DNA from: Flectonema sp. DT1601
Lineage: Eukaryota; Euglenozoa; Diplonemea; Diplonemida; Diplonemidae
Direction of reading: 5' to 3'
NCBI GenBank assembly: GCA_964019425.1
Contig: OZ025814.1
Span: 758,001-822,000, forward strand
Length of the DNA stretch: 64,000 nt
A model generated the notes under the pieces. It ran no database searches. It saw only the letters and a list, made by a program, of their open reading frames with translations, and was not told where the DNA came from. Shown here piece by piece: positions 29,563-41,500 of the stretch. Numbering within the stretch: the first letter of the stretch is position 1; the number at the start of each line of letters is the position of its first letter. Position numbers and translations under genes: made by a program.

Positions 29563-30219
29563 ATGTCGATTGAAGTGACCCTTTCAGGAACCATACCCCA
29601 AAGTGAAGTAGAGACGTTAGTTGTTTTATTAGAAGGGATTAGTGGGTATGATAGGGAGGTTGAAATTGTACACGAGGTACTATTAAGAAATGGAAAAGGA
29701 AGTGAGATGCGAATGCGAAGGAAGAGAACAATCAACACAAGTGAAATACCAACCACGGAAGTAGAAAAACATTTGGAAGAATCTGAATGGATAGTTGAGT
29801 TGGTTGGTCCACGTCAGAATGCTATACACGACGCTAACGTTAGAACGATTCATCGGACATCGTTACCTGCGGTTCCGGGTTTTACGTGTGGTGATATTTG
29901 CCTTAAGAGGGGGTCTCCAAATGCAATTGGTCTTTTTCTCAGTCACGTTGGTGGATTTTCAATGTTTTCATCTACCCTTCGTGTTGGGTTTGTTATAACA
30001 TTACCTGGTCCTATAGATGTTTCTGTCTTTCAGCTTTTTATTTCAGACTCTCACGTTCCCAACTTCAAACTAACATCACCAGACACATATATTGTTCTTC
30101 CTGTTGTCTCTTCGACTCCTGATGAGGTCAAAAATGACATTCGTCCGATAAAGTCAATGGTGAACCAAATAGTATCTTTGAAAGATTCTATCCAGCAGTT
30201 TGTTGAATTGCTACCCTAA
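29563..30219 (+). CDS. MED18: Mediator complex subunit 18
   Basis: 218 residues, the usual MED18 size. The order of features follows the family: an N-terminal beta strand SIEVTLSGTI followed by a long helix (SEVETLVVLLEGISG), matching 'YLLQGSV ... LESLIHRLRGL'; a middle RMRRK strand; a WIVELVGP strand like 'WHLRYLGQPE'; then the G-F-S/hydrophobic barrel strands (GLFLSHVGGFSMFS ... DVSVFQLFI) like 'FLMEMGFRMDHEF ... MVYKIF'. MED18 sits in the head module of Mediator and contacts RNA polymerase II. Mediator subunits are hard to find in kinetoplastids, so this gene helps place the organism. An out-of-frame ATG at about 29550 opens a short upstream ORF that overlaps the start. Confidence 0.7.
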   Translation: MSIEVTLSGTIPQSEVETLVVLLEGISGYDREVEIVHEVLLRNGKGSEMRMRRKRTINTSEIPTTEVEKHLEESEWIVELVGPRQNAIHDANVRTIHRTSLPAVPGFTCGDICLKRGSPNAIGLFLSHVGGFSMFSSTLRVGFVITLPGPIDVSVFQLFISDSHVPNFKLTSPDTYIVLPVVSSTPDEVKNDIRPIKSMVNQIVSLKDSIQQFVELLP

Positions 30220-30401
30220 GCAACCTAAGGGAACCTGAATGCAGTGACCAATCTTGTCAATTATGTTTACTCTGGAACGCCTGTACCCTTTGTGCAGTAG
30301 GCTGTCCATATAATCTGCAATTTTTTTTTTTTTTTTTTTAAGTTTATCATTTTTTTTTTTTTTTTTTTACTAACAAAAAAAAAGGATCATAAAATAGTAA
30401 T

Positions 30402-32076
30402 ATGAAGGCCCGTCGCGTATTTGCGTCTGCGGCCAGGTTTGGACAACGAAGATGGACATCAGAAAAACCTCCTGTTGAGAATAGTGAAACCCAACAAGAG
30501 AAAGTTGAAATACCCAAAGAAACTGACAGTAGTTCGATTGAAGCAGTTGATAAGAAAGAGGCTGAAAGAGAACCCATTGATGCCTTATTTGATGATACTT
30601 CTGAACGAAGATTAGTAAACAGAACTTATCCTACACCTGAAGAGATGTTAGAGAAGTATGGAGTCTTAGCACAGATGGATGATCGACACAAGCATTTAAC
30701 CGAACGGGAGTATGCTCAACTATGGTGGAAGGTCAGAGATACATATACAGCTGTTACTGAAGACATATGGGACATTCATACCACTCAGCAAATGAAGGAT
30801 AATTGGGAAGCGACTTGGCAATTATTTGTTCGTCGACTACCTCCTCACATACAACTACTATATCAGGAATCGTTTAATAAAAAATATTTATCGTTCAGAC
30901 CTCCTAAAGTTGCCTTACTAGGCATGCCACCCCCTACTGATTATCTCGAAGTATGGCAAGCTGAACAACCAACTTTTTATATCAGAGAAACTTTAAAAAA
31001 TCCGTTAACGTTTACTCCAAAAACATTAATGTGGGGACTCTTAGATAAGTTTGATATGACTCGTGGTTGGACACCTCGAGGTGGTTATGCCAAGTTGCAG
31101 GTAGCACATCCTTTAATAAACGATAACCCAAATCCTCATTATGTTTTTTCAGAAAAAAGACTACCTGGTCAAGTCTGCAAGCTACTACCAGAATCAAAAG
31201 AATTTCCGAGTCCTAAGACCACCCGACGACTTAGTTGGTTTGGTTTAAAGAAACCCGTCGGAAATTCTCCAGATTTCTTATCACTACCTTGGATTGAAAT
31301 CGTGAGTATCTCGGAGATTGATGAAATTCACAAAGCGGAAATAAAACTTTTCAAATCAAATTCCCGAGATGCCGTTGGGAATCCTTCGGCGGACTACACG
31401 GTATGTAATTTATTAATTTGTAAGAATCATTTTTATTAGTTTTTATGAATCACTTTTACAACAAAACAAACAGCTTGAGACCGTCGATCTCGATCGGGTG
31501 ATTGGAGGTGCAGACAGACTCGACTACATCTCACTGGGAGAAAGACTTATTGAACCAGAAACAAGAGATATAATTAGATTTTTATGGCCTGCTCCCCTAC
31601 TAGAAGGCGAGAGAGTAAAATATCACTACTCTCAGGAGGGATACGAGTATCCTTGGGAATTTGCGACTGTGAGAGAAACATCAGCAAATGAGTTTAGCGT
31701 TCATGCACTACTGTTACCATACGAATTCATAAGCAAACGTGAACCAGATTTACCCAACACACTTGGAAAGATTAGTATTGTTGTAAATGATAGAGAATAT
31801 CCTATTATGGTTGACTTTTGGGATGCTTTGAAGAGATTTCATGCTGGTCGTCGAAACATAAAACAAATGCTTGCACAAATATTTGTAATCATTGGCGGGA
31901 TTACCTTATTATGTATAGCTGTGACTACTTTATATAAAATTATGATGGTAGGTAAGTTAATCAAACCCTACAACGTTAAAGAATTACAAGTCCATGAACG
32001 GTACAAACATATTTACGGTCAAGGTACGGTTGCTAGAGAGACTGGTAAGGGACCGTGGTCTTATGAAAAAGACTAG
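30402..32076 (+). CDS. Mitochondrial-looking single-pass membrane protein (533 aa), unrecognised
   Basis: Two exons (30402-31400, 31474-32076), donor GTATGT, acceptor AAACAG, phase 0. The N-terminus MKARRVFASAARFGQRRW is a classic amphipathic, Arg-rich mitochondrial presequence. The long middle is soluble, with many Trp and Pro (LWWKVRDTYTAV, RGWTPRGGYAKL). One membrane span lies near the C-terminus (IFVIIGGITLLCIAVTTLYKI, written across about residues 463-483), followed by a 50-residue charged tail with a YGQG. The layout resembles lineage-specific subunits of respiratory complexes or ATP synthase in protists; this is a guess, and no family is recognised. Confidence 0.8.
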
Positions 32077-32655
32077 TGCCTCTCTGCATGCCCCGCCTGA
32101 TTGACGACAGTAGCTTATTATGACTACATGTGACTACAATGGGTACGCATTGATATTCTTACTCGTACCTGACAGACGTTACGGTGGTATTGCTCGGAAT
32201 AAGGAGGAAACGTGTTAGTGGAACCGACATGAGATTTGTTTCTTTGTTTTTTTTTGTTTTTGGTGGTGTTTTCCAAAATACCTCCAAGAAGCTCCGACAA
32301 TTTTTTATCCGAAATCACTTGTTGCACTTTTTTCTTTTTAGTGCCATCTTATTATCAACAAACACCGAGTTGCTGTCCCTATTGACAGCCGACAGTCGGT
32401 AAGAAGTTATTGCTCACTCATCGTAGAGCATCTTCTCTCTAAGTGTTTATGACATTCTTAACAATGGCATGACTCAATGTGGTTGAGTTCTCACTTCCAT
32501 ACGTACTAAACCATTTATTATTAACAGCAATGACGCCCTAAATACTCTAAACGGAAGGTGAATAATAATATTTATTGTATCATACGTTCTTTTTTTTTTT
32601 TTTTTTTTTCAATTTTTTATATTGTCAGAAGGAAAAAAAAAAAAAAAAAAAAAAA
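32077..32655. other. Intergenic spacer, no gene seen
   Basis: 3' UTR and leader sequence. A long T run (about 32590-32609) then TATTGTCAG at 32628 forms the acceptor for the next gene; an A run separates it from the ATG at 32656. Confidence 0.5.
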
Positions 32656-33844
32656 ATGTTAGAAGCGACACTACCGACGACAACAACAACAACCGCAGCA
32701 ATGTCAGTTATAAATCGATACAGCGATAGGAAGCAGGTGACTGAAATGATGGCTTTATTAAAAACAAAAGTAGGTAGGAAACATGTAACGAAAAGTACTC
32801 TGAAAGTTTTCCAAGAAGAAATTATTGATTTAGAACAAGAAGAACAAATTGACGTTGAGTCTTACGGAAAATTAGTTATGGAAGTCGAAGCATTGAAATT
32901 AGAAAATGAAAAACTTCGATGTATCAAACACGATGACGAGAATAAGATAACGGCCCTTTCTAGAATGGCGGGACCTCTTCTTGAAAATGTTGTTTATCAA
33001 AAAGGGAGGTCACCTCCGAAAGTTACAAACTCAATGAGTCTAAAATCAGGAATAAAACACATGCAAACTAATCGCGAGGTATGTCATTTTTTTTTTACTA
33101 ACCAACCTATCCAGCTAACAAACCAAAAAACAGGTCCAACCAGTGATACTACCTAGAGTGAGAGACCGTTCTCTTGAAGATAAAATAACCCAGCAAGGAA
33201 CTGATATCGAGGGATTGATTTATAAGTTGAGAATACAACGAATTGATCATAATGAAAGGGTTAGTCAAATACATGAAACTGAGATGAAGTTTAGAAACGA
33301 ATATGATTCTCGTTTATCAGAACAAATAAGAGATTTAAATGAAGGAGTCAAACTACTTTATCTCTTAGGGAAACGTTACTCTCAACATCGTATAAACGGA
33401 CTTCAGAAAGAGTGTGAGCAACAGGTCGCATTAGAACTCATCGAGAAGCAGATTGAAGACACAGAACAAAAGATTGACTTTGAGAGAAAGCAGCGAGCAC
33501 GTGACTTAGCGACGATTATAAGAAAGGCTCAAGGCACTAATAGGCATCAATTGATAAAAATAAGAGCTGAGCAGAAGCAAAAAACTTCTGAGCTTGCATC
33601 CCTCCGCGCCTCAGCAACCCTCCAGCGAGAGACTGATGACAAGAGAATCGATCACTTGTCGTCGAAACTTGCTATTCTCACGAATCAATGCCAGAGGCTT
33701 GCGAAGGCAAAAACTTATGAAATGCAGGGTCTCGCTTCAGAAGTTTCAATTGTCAAAAATAATTTAAAAATGTTAGAATGCTTCATAGACTGTGGAGCTG
33801 CTATAGAAGATCTTAACTTCATTGAGGAAGTTCAAGCCCCATGA
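32656..33844 (+). CDS. Coiled-coil protein (377 aa)
   Basis: Two exons (32656-33078, 33134-33844) joined by a 55-nt intron, the shortest here (donor GTATGT, acceptor AAACAG). After a Thr/Ala-rich lead the protein is helical and highly charged, with coiled coil over about residues 45-110 and 150-350. It ends with a Cys-containing segment and EEVQAP. The style is like axonemal docking or ruler proteins but no family is recognised. In-frame sequence extends upstream through the poly-A/poly-T leader; the ATG at 32656 is the first after the acceptor at 32628. Confidence 0.8.
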
Positions 33845-34182
33845 CCCTATTGCAAACTACACATTTCTTTGCAACCAAAAAAAGTGGATTACATGCGTGA
33901 CCTACCACGCCTTCTCCGACTTTATAGAAACAAACCCGTGATAGAAAACATAGATTACTTTAGAATTCATATTTACAAACATCGATAATAAGATGAGTGT
34001 TCCATTTTTTTTTAGGTTTCTTTATTTTCTTTTACCTCCCCAACTAGAATGATGAATTTATGTTTTTTTTTTTGGGATGATAATTATGTTCGAGACTTCA
34101 TTTTTTTTTTGAATAATATAAATGAATAACATAACTCCATTCGTAATCAGTCTCCGTATTAAAGAAAAAGGAAAAAAAAAAA
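33845..34182. other. Intergenic spacer, no gene seen
   Basis: AT-rich. The acceptor TCGTAATCAG ends at about 34150, before an A run and the next ATG. Confidence 0.5.
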
Positions 34183-35589
34183 ATGAGACCAACAAGCGTG
34201 TCCCCTTCCAATGCGGAAGACAGAAAAAGAGTTGCAGTCATAGGAACGGGTGTCGCGGGTATGTCTGCTGCATATTTCTTATCTGACAAATATGATGTTA
34301 GTGTTTACGAGGCTGCGGGATCACCTGGTATGGATGCCAGTAGTATAGAATTAAATGGCGGTGTCAGAGTAGATGTCCCTATAAGATCATTCAGCACACA
34401 TTACTATCCTAATCTCGTAGCCTTATACAGACATATTGGAATTCCTCTTCAAAAAGTTGATTACTGTCAATCATTATCACATGTTGATGGAGAAACAGTT
34501 TTCGATTATAAGAACATCAGCATATGGAGTCTCAAAGTTCCGTTAACAAACCCAATAAAACATGGTGCGATGGCTATTCAATTCTTGGCGTTTCAATTAC
34601 GCTGTTGGTGGTATGCTGGTGATAAACGACTCAGTAAAATGTTATTTATTGAGTACCTTGAAGAGGCATCTTACTCTCAAACGTTTACGTCGTTCCTTCT
34701 CAACATCTGTTCAAATATGTTGTCTTGTTCTTTTGGAACTGTTCGGACTTATCCGGCTGATATTTTAGTGGAATTCTTTGGAATCAGACACACGACACTT
34801 CTCACAGGTTGGCTTCGTGCTGAAAGTGGAGCAAAAGAAATATGTGAACGCCTTCTCGCAAAAGTTCCAAAAGAAAAACAATACTACAATACGTTTGTTA
34901 AGCAAATTGAAGTTAATAAGCAGCAAGACGAAACAACTGTTATTGTTGATGGGAAGGAATACGATATCGTAGTCGTCGCTACTGAAGCTAATCAAGCTGT
35001 TAAGTTCTTATCGAATAGCAGTAATCCTTCTCTTGAACAGGCAACTGATGTTTTGAAACATTTTAAGTATGAAAAAAGCTGTGCTTGTGTTCATAGTGAC
35101 CCAGGACTGATGCCTCGAAACAGAAGCATGTGGAGGACAATGAATAATTTGATTCCTCAAAACCAAACTGGAAATAGGATGTCAAGTGTTACTGTTTGGA
35201 TGAACCAATTAGTTGACGTCCCAAAAGGAATGGGTGATGTGTTTCAGACATGGAATCCACATGTGAGACCATCACCATCTCATATACTTTCAGAAGCCAC
35301 TTTTTCAAGGGCGGTTCATACAATAAAGTCAGCCGATACATTGTCAGCACTTGCTGCTATTCAGGGGAATTCTAATATATATTTCTGTGGATCGTATGCA
35401 TCTCGTGGAATGACGTTGCTCGAACAAGCCGTCAGCTCTTCTCTATTAGTTGCGACAACCTTAGGGTGTCCTCCTCCATTTCCTGTAGAGGGAGGATTAG
35501 AGCGTCGTAGGACTATTTCATGGCATCGAACTGCTGCGGTGGCTTTGGTTGTTTCGATGTCTGTGGCGGTTATGAGATTGTTAGTTTAG
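34183..35589 (+). CDS. FAD-dependent amine-oxidoreductase-like protein, tail-anchored
   Basis: 468 residues, single exon. A Rossmann dinucleotide-binding start (VAVIGTGVAGMSAAYFL, GxGxxG at residues 21-26, acidic Glu43 closing the beta-alpha-beta unit in VSVYEA) is followed by a GGVRVDVPIRSFSTHYYPNL block typical of the COG2907 'predicted NAD/FAD-binding' group related to amine oxidases and phytoene desaturases. Near the C-terminus NIYFCGSYASRGMTLLEQAVSS matches the second FAD-binding motif of this fold ('.. AG.Y...G..EGA..SG'). The last ~20 residues (TAAVALVVSMSVAVMRLLV) form a probable tail anchor. It should oxidise a lipid or amine substrate at a membrane; the substrate is unknown. Confidence 0.85.
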   Translation: MRPTSVSPSNAEDRKRVAVIGTGVAGMSAAYFLSDKYDVSVYEAAGSPGMDASSIELNGGVRVDVPIRSFSTHYYPNLVALYRHIGIPLQKVDYCQSLSHVDGETVFDYKNISIWSLKVPLTNPIKHGAMAIQFLAFQLRCWWYAGDKRLSKMLFIEYLEEASYSQTFTSFLLNICSNMLSCSFGTVRTYPADILVEFFGIRHTTLLTGWLRAESGAKEICERLLAKVPKEKQYYNTFVKQIEVNKQQDETTVIVDGKEYDIVVVATEANQAVKFLSNSSNPSLEQATDVLKHFKYEKSCACVHSDPGLMPRNRSMWRTMNNLIPQNQTGNRMSSVTVWMNQLVDVPKGMGDVFQTWNPHVRPSPSHILSEATFSRAVHTIKSADTLSALAAIQGNSNIYFCGSYASRGMTLLEQAVSSSLLVATTLGCPPPFPVEGGLERRRTISWHRTAAVALVVSMSVAVMRLLV

Positions 35590-37146
35590 ACTTCATACTC
35601 TGCAAGCTGCGTCATCTTTTCGTTTTTGTCAAATTCTGCCTTTTATCGCTCATTCCCTCGGTTCATATCAAATGCATGCGACAAGAAGGATCCCAACGCT
35701 GATAACCGACTGGAGTAGAAGAAAATGATTTTTCGTGATGCCTTGCTTCGATTATTGTGTTGTTGTCGTAAACTGTAATGGAGAAGATGATTAATATTAA
35801 AGTATAGAAGTCATTCTTCAGTAGGATGCCACAAAGGTTTGCACGGCATAGACACTAATGAAGTCTGTGGTTCATTTTGTCTCATGTTGGCTGCAGCCCA
35901 CCGAGGAAAAAAAGTAGAAGATAGAAGTGATTTTCTCTTTCCCCTTTTCTAACTATCTGCCTAACTTGCAAAATGAACAAGCTGTGACACGTCTTTTTGG
36001 TTTTCTGAAACAAACTGAAGTATTTCGTTCTGCCCTCTCTCCCCTTATATCATATCTTTTTTTGTTTTTGTTTTTAATCTGTTAGTTCAAGTCTCTGGGC
36101 AAGGCGGCAGCTGGGAATCAATCCAGCCGAAGCTACCTCCGCAGTTATCAGGTGTAGACTTTTACTAACTAATTCTTTTCTAAAATCTATCGAGCTGTTC
36201 AAGGCGGGGGATTATTATTATTATCGCCGTTTGAAGTAGTGAGTGATTTCTATGCGGCTTAACATCTCTGTAAGAGAACATCGTATCAAATATCCGAGAC
36301 ACTTGGTGGATCCATGCGAGGGATTTCATTCTCTTTGCAGGTACGTGAGGTGAGGTTTTCATGTCATGTTTTCCAGGGTTGTTCTTACGTTTTTTTTTTT
36401 TTTTTTTTTTTTTTGTTGATAATCCCAGCAACAGCTTTTTCAATTTTTTCAGAAAACTTTAAAATAAAAAAAAATCAAGGAACTCTTTTCACAGACTTGT
36501 TTTTTTTTTTTTTTTTTTAAAATTAAAAATTAAAAATCTCCTTCGTTTATTTTACCTTTTGTGGAGAGCTGAGGAATGATTGAAGCCTACTCCTTAGACA
36601 AAGAGGCTCTCTATTCTTCGTGTATTCTGTTGTTTTGTGCTGGGTCATTGTGAGCTTTTAGCCTGCTTTTGCCCAGCATATTTTATTTATTTATTTATAT
36701 TTTAAATTTTTTTGTCTTTTTTACGCTCGCGACAACCATAGCATATAAAAAACTCCTGGACATTGAGATGCTATTTGGTTGTTTTTTTTTATATAATCTT
36801 AAGAAATAGTGACAAAAACAGGTCTTGCACACTACTCAAAGCATAGTTTTTGATTAGTGGTAACTGACCTCCGTCCCATCCCGTAGAAAATTACGATTAA
36901 AAAAAATTTAAAAAAAATACCAACTTCCCTCCCTGTGATATACAGAGAGGGTATTGCCGGATTATGAGATGAGATAGCCCGCTTTGCAATAATACGACAA
37001 CAGTTTGTAATGCTGTTTGGATACGGGTGGGCTGGGGTGTTGTTTTCTTTTTCTTTTTTTTTGTGTCGATATCTTTATATTGTTTGCTTGCCAAATTGTT
37101 AAGTCTGTCTTCTCAACCACTAGTGGGACTGTGCTCATGAGCCAAG

Positions 37147-37178
<32 letters not shown>

Positions 37179-38592
37179 AATAAAAAAAAACACGAAACAT
37201 AATAACTACCCACACGGTAAGTGGGGATCTCGACTGAATAACCTGACTCTTTAGTGCATTTAATTGGGATGTTATTTTTTTTCTTTTTCAAGTGCTCATG
37301 GTCCAAGAAAGGTCTCTTATCTAATACAGGTACGCATCTGCTGTTCAGGTCCCCTCTGCTTGTGAGGCTGATCTTACTGGGGAAGGTAAACGTTTGTTTT
37401 TAATGTCGCCTTCTCCCCTGTTTTTTTTTCCCGTTTGTTTTTTCCATCTTTGCCATCAGTCTGTCTTCCTAGCTAGCTTTATCTTACAAGAGGTCACCCA
37501 GTTGCATGTCTTAACAATGCGTCGGAGACGCCAACAATGAGCGTATCACGGACGAAGTTTGTTTTTTTTTTAAATCTGTCGGTTTGTGGTTGTCATACGA
37601 CAGGGCGCTAGTTTTCATTATTCAGTCCAACCATTCGGTTAAAACACAGGAAATGAAATAACGATATGAGCAGGTATAAGTCATCTGTTCTCCTTCAACA
37701 TGCAGCAGTCGTTTACTTTCACTAAGATTAAACGTTACTACTCGCCATTGAGGGTTAACAGATCAAGTTTAATATTCCTATCTTCTTTCCTTTATAAATT
37801 GGTTTTGTCAAATTACCCGGACTGATTGCACTATTTGAGTGCCCTAATTTTTGTAGCATATTACGTTTAGTATCAAAGGTTAGAAAGTTCATATACGTAA
37901 TCAAGAACAAGAAGAAAAAAAAAAAAAAAAAAAAGGAAAAATAAATGAACGTTTAGTTCGTTCTTGGGTGTTCGTGAGCAAAATCTCGGGCGTTGGGGAA
38001 AAAAAAAAAAAAAAAAAAAACCTCCCCCAGAGAAGTCTTTAAGAAAAAAAAAAGTGTAGACTCACGTTTCTTCTGAACATACGTAGTTGTGATTGGGCAG
38101 TTTTAAAAACCCCTTCCCAATAACATTTTACGTATGTGGTCCAATTGAGGAACTACTTGTGTAGCATTGTTGTCACTATATCAATGGATCGTGTTAACTG
38201 TTCTTTTTTTTAGTTGAAAAAAAAAAAGGAAATAATGCGCCAATATGATGAGACATACCAGGAAGAGAGGGGGACAAAAAAAAAAAAAAAAAAAAAAATT
38301 ACATTCAATTCTCGTTTGGCTTGTCAATGTATAGAGCAACACTCATCTTGAAGTTAAGAATCTTCTCATTATAAGCGGAGAACTGTTCAAAGGCATCGAC
38401 AAAAAAAAAAATAATCAACATCACAAAAAAAATATTTCAAAGAATGTCATATATATTTTTTTTTAATATCCAGCAATAGTAAGCTATGAGAAATTCTTCT
38501 AGGGAAAAAAGATGTAACTTCTTTTTTTCCCCCTTTTTTTTTTTTTTTCATTCCGTCGAAATTTTTATTTATTTTAAGGATAATGATTCCAC
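35590..38592. other. 3-kb gene-free region with hairpins and many acceptor-like sites
   Basis: No open frame here has coding character; those present are made of homopolymer runs (T/A runs at about 36391-36413, 36500-36518, 37146-37176, 37917-37934, 38000-38020, 38276-38298). It contains a cluster of hairpins at 36564-36991 (separate entry) and several CAGGTA acceptor-like sites (for example near 36342 and 37329) not followed by a gene. This is the longest gap in the window and the best place to look for non-coding RNA genes or a transcription-start region. Confidence 0.5.
36564..36991 (+). ncRNA. Candidate cluster of structured RNA hairpins
   Basis: Four stems: (1) GAGAGC 36564-36569 with GCTCTC 36606-36611, plus inner TGAGGA/TCCTTA; (2) TGCTGGG 36638-36644 with CCCAGCA 36672-36678; (3) CCCTC-CTGT 36927-36936 with ACAG-GAGGG 36942-36951, one mismatch and a 5-base loop; (4) TATTGC 36952-36957 with GCAATA 36986-36991 and inner CGG/CCG. 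Stems 3 and 4 abut. None matches an RNA family I can recognise. Confidence 0.3.
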
Positions 38593-41500
38593 ATGTCGGG
38601 TGCCTCAGCAAGAATTGCAAAAAACGAGCGGACAAACGAAGTGCGAGAGGAAGACAATTGGTTAAAAGCCCGTCTGTTGAGCGGCAGTCTACTGGATGGA
38701 ATCGAATTTGAACAAGGAGGGAAGCCACCTGAATATCCTCCACACATCACCGATATGATAAATAGTTTTGCCTTAGACTTGAGACGAGATACTGCTGAAG
38801 AAAGCAACAACTCTGAGTATGTCTCGTCGAAAAAAATAATTCCAGTTTTTTTTTTTTTTTTTCAAAAAAAAAAATTGTCACAAAAAACAGAGGTAGATCT
38901 GAGGTTGTTTTAACAAAAGCAGACGTCAGCAGTATGATGGAAAGAGTTGTCGCCATTCAAGAACAAATGCAATGTCGCCACGACGAACACGAACAACTGA
39001 GAGAAGATATAAAAAAACAAGACCAAGCCGTATTACGCAGTATGGGAGCTCTTCTCGTAGAAAGCAAAGTAACATTTCCTACATACACATACTTAGACAG
39101 CAATATTGAACAGCTGCAGGGGACATTAGGTTTTGTAATCATTGACGAAACACAAGAAGTATGCATCCCCCTTGAGACTGAAGGAGTTTGTAGCCTCTCT
39201 GCTGATAATATTAATTATATCACTGGGATTGTTTCTAATAATAAAAATAATAAAAATAATAAAAGTAAACTACTCTCGGAAATGCAAAAATCACAAATAT
39301 CAGATCCAATCCTCGACGGTGATCAGAGTGCCTTCGACCTGTTGCCAGCAAACATGCAGGAAGTCGTTCAAAGTCAAAAAGAACATCCGAAGAGAATCCC
39401 TTCCTTACCCTCCCGAGAAGTCGACGACTCACTACCTGACTACCCAGAAGTACTCTCTCTTGGTAATAGAAAGACATCATTACAACAACAACAACCAGAT
39501 AACTTGGTTAGATCAAAATCAAAACCAGCACCTGCACCTCCCTTAGAATTAATATCCCCTTCACTGTTACAAGAAGAGCTTGAGGAACAAACAGAAATAA
39601 ATTCTTCATCTCATTCAGAACCCGAATGTGAAGAGATACCAATGACAGAGAAGAAAATTAGTGAAATAAAATTTGTGAAGGTCCGTCGAGGAGTTGTTTC
39701 AAAGAATTCTTCAAAAGTTGTTATAGAGCCTGCTACTCCTCTTCTAGAGGATGAATCTTTGTTAGAAGACAAAGAGATTGATGATGACTCGTCGTCATCC
39801 TCATCATCCTCATCATCATCATCATCATCATCGTCTTACTGCTCCATCAGTGAATCGCAAGCCTCAGAATCGGAAGGTTCCGTTGCAGATGTTGTGGAGG
39901 ATGTTCCACTGAAACCAAAACAACCACCGCCATCCGAACTCCCATCACGAAGTTCTTCTCTCCAAAACAACAGCAAGCGAATCAACACCGCTGCAAGAGT
40001 CACTAGCAAAATCAAAACAAAAATCAAAAAGCTGCCAAAACAAGCTTCTCGTAAAGTCTTATCAAAGGATCGCGAAAGTAACGTTGAGAAAAGAAAAACA
40101 TCACTTGTCTCACCAAAGGACTCTAATCAATTAGTGATACCCGGAAGTGTAGAATCTAAAAATAACGATCTTGGAGAACGGAGAGTATCTTTGTTAATAA
40201 ATGGAAAGGTTGAAAGAACCAATTCACGTGTGGGTTCTCCTTCAGTACCGATACTAATTCAACGAGTTGAAACAGAAATGGACTTTTCGAATGACAGTCG
40301 GAAAGCATCAGTTGAAAGTAGCAATGCTGGATTTCATGTCGCTCCATTCTCAACAACTAAAAGATTATCAACTTTCAGTCAGATGGCTAGTTTTGATCTT
40401 CCAGAATCACCAACAGACATGGAATGTGTTAACTGCAAGCGATTCCAAGAACAACTACTAGCCTTAAAGAGTCACCATCAGATAATGGTTGGTAAGAATA
40501 GAAATCTATCAAAACGAATGTCTACAATGAACGAAATTCAACAACAGTTTTCTGACCGAGACCCAGCAACACAAACATCTGAACAACACTTACAAGATAC
40601 TATTTCAAAACAACATACTCAGATTTCCATGATGACGATTCGTACTATTGAAACAGAGAAACAACACGACAAACTAAAAGAAGAATTAAAAACATACGAG
40701 GATATCAAAACTGGTGATGTCGTGACTACAACAAGACTAAAAGAAATAACTGAAAAATATCAAATAAACCTCCGCGCCTTAGAGACATCGCTGATGACAC
40801 AAGAGGATCGTTGGTGGGGAATCCGTTCACATTATATTAATAGGATGGCTGAAAAAAATACTGCAGCGTCTCAACGGTGGCGACTAGTGCGGTCAAAAAT
40901 GAGACGGTTGTTCATCCACAGACGGGCCGCTATTATATCTGAACACATATGTAGACAAGCAAATACCGACATGGATCTATATAAGTTAGCAATGCAGCAT
41001 CTGTCACTTCCAGGTGGAATCCCCAGGAGACGTAGTGAAAGTTCCATAACACAATTGAGAACAGAACGGTCTCAATCAATATTCGCCGAGACGGGGAATC
41101 GAACCAGAAGAAGCATCCCAACGTTGTCTTCAGAGCCATTGAGTGATGGAATTCTTGCTTCTCTTCTCCGACAAAAATCCTGTGCTAGTGAAATAAAAGA
41201 CGTTGAACAAAGGTTGTCCACCGCCTTAAAGAAAGTTTCTGAAATAAATGCCAAACACTGCTCGTTGTTAATTGCTGGTTGTGGATTAGACCCCAAGTTG
41301 GCTGACGCGTATGTTAATATGCAAAATGATACTGAGGAGCGAAAACAGTTAATTTTAGAAATAGAAAACAAGCTGACTGAATTACACACACCTTCCACAA
41401 CTGAAGTAAAGGAAGAACAAGTTCAGATGAAAACAACAACAGCTAATCATGTTAGTGTCCAAACAGTTGAGGACTTTTCTCAGCAACAGCGGCAGCAAAG

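Noticed and set aside
36897-37306. Minus-strand frames rich in Lys and Phe in the large gap
   Set aside because: Made almost wholly of A/T homopolymer codons; no start context or domain.
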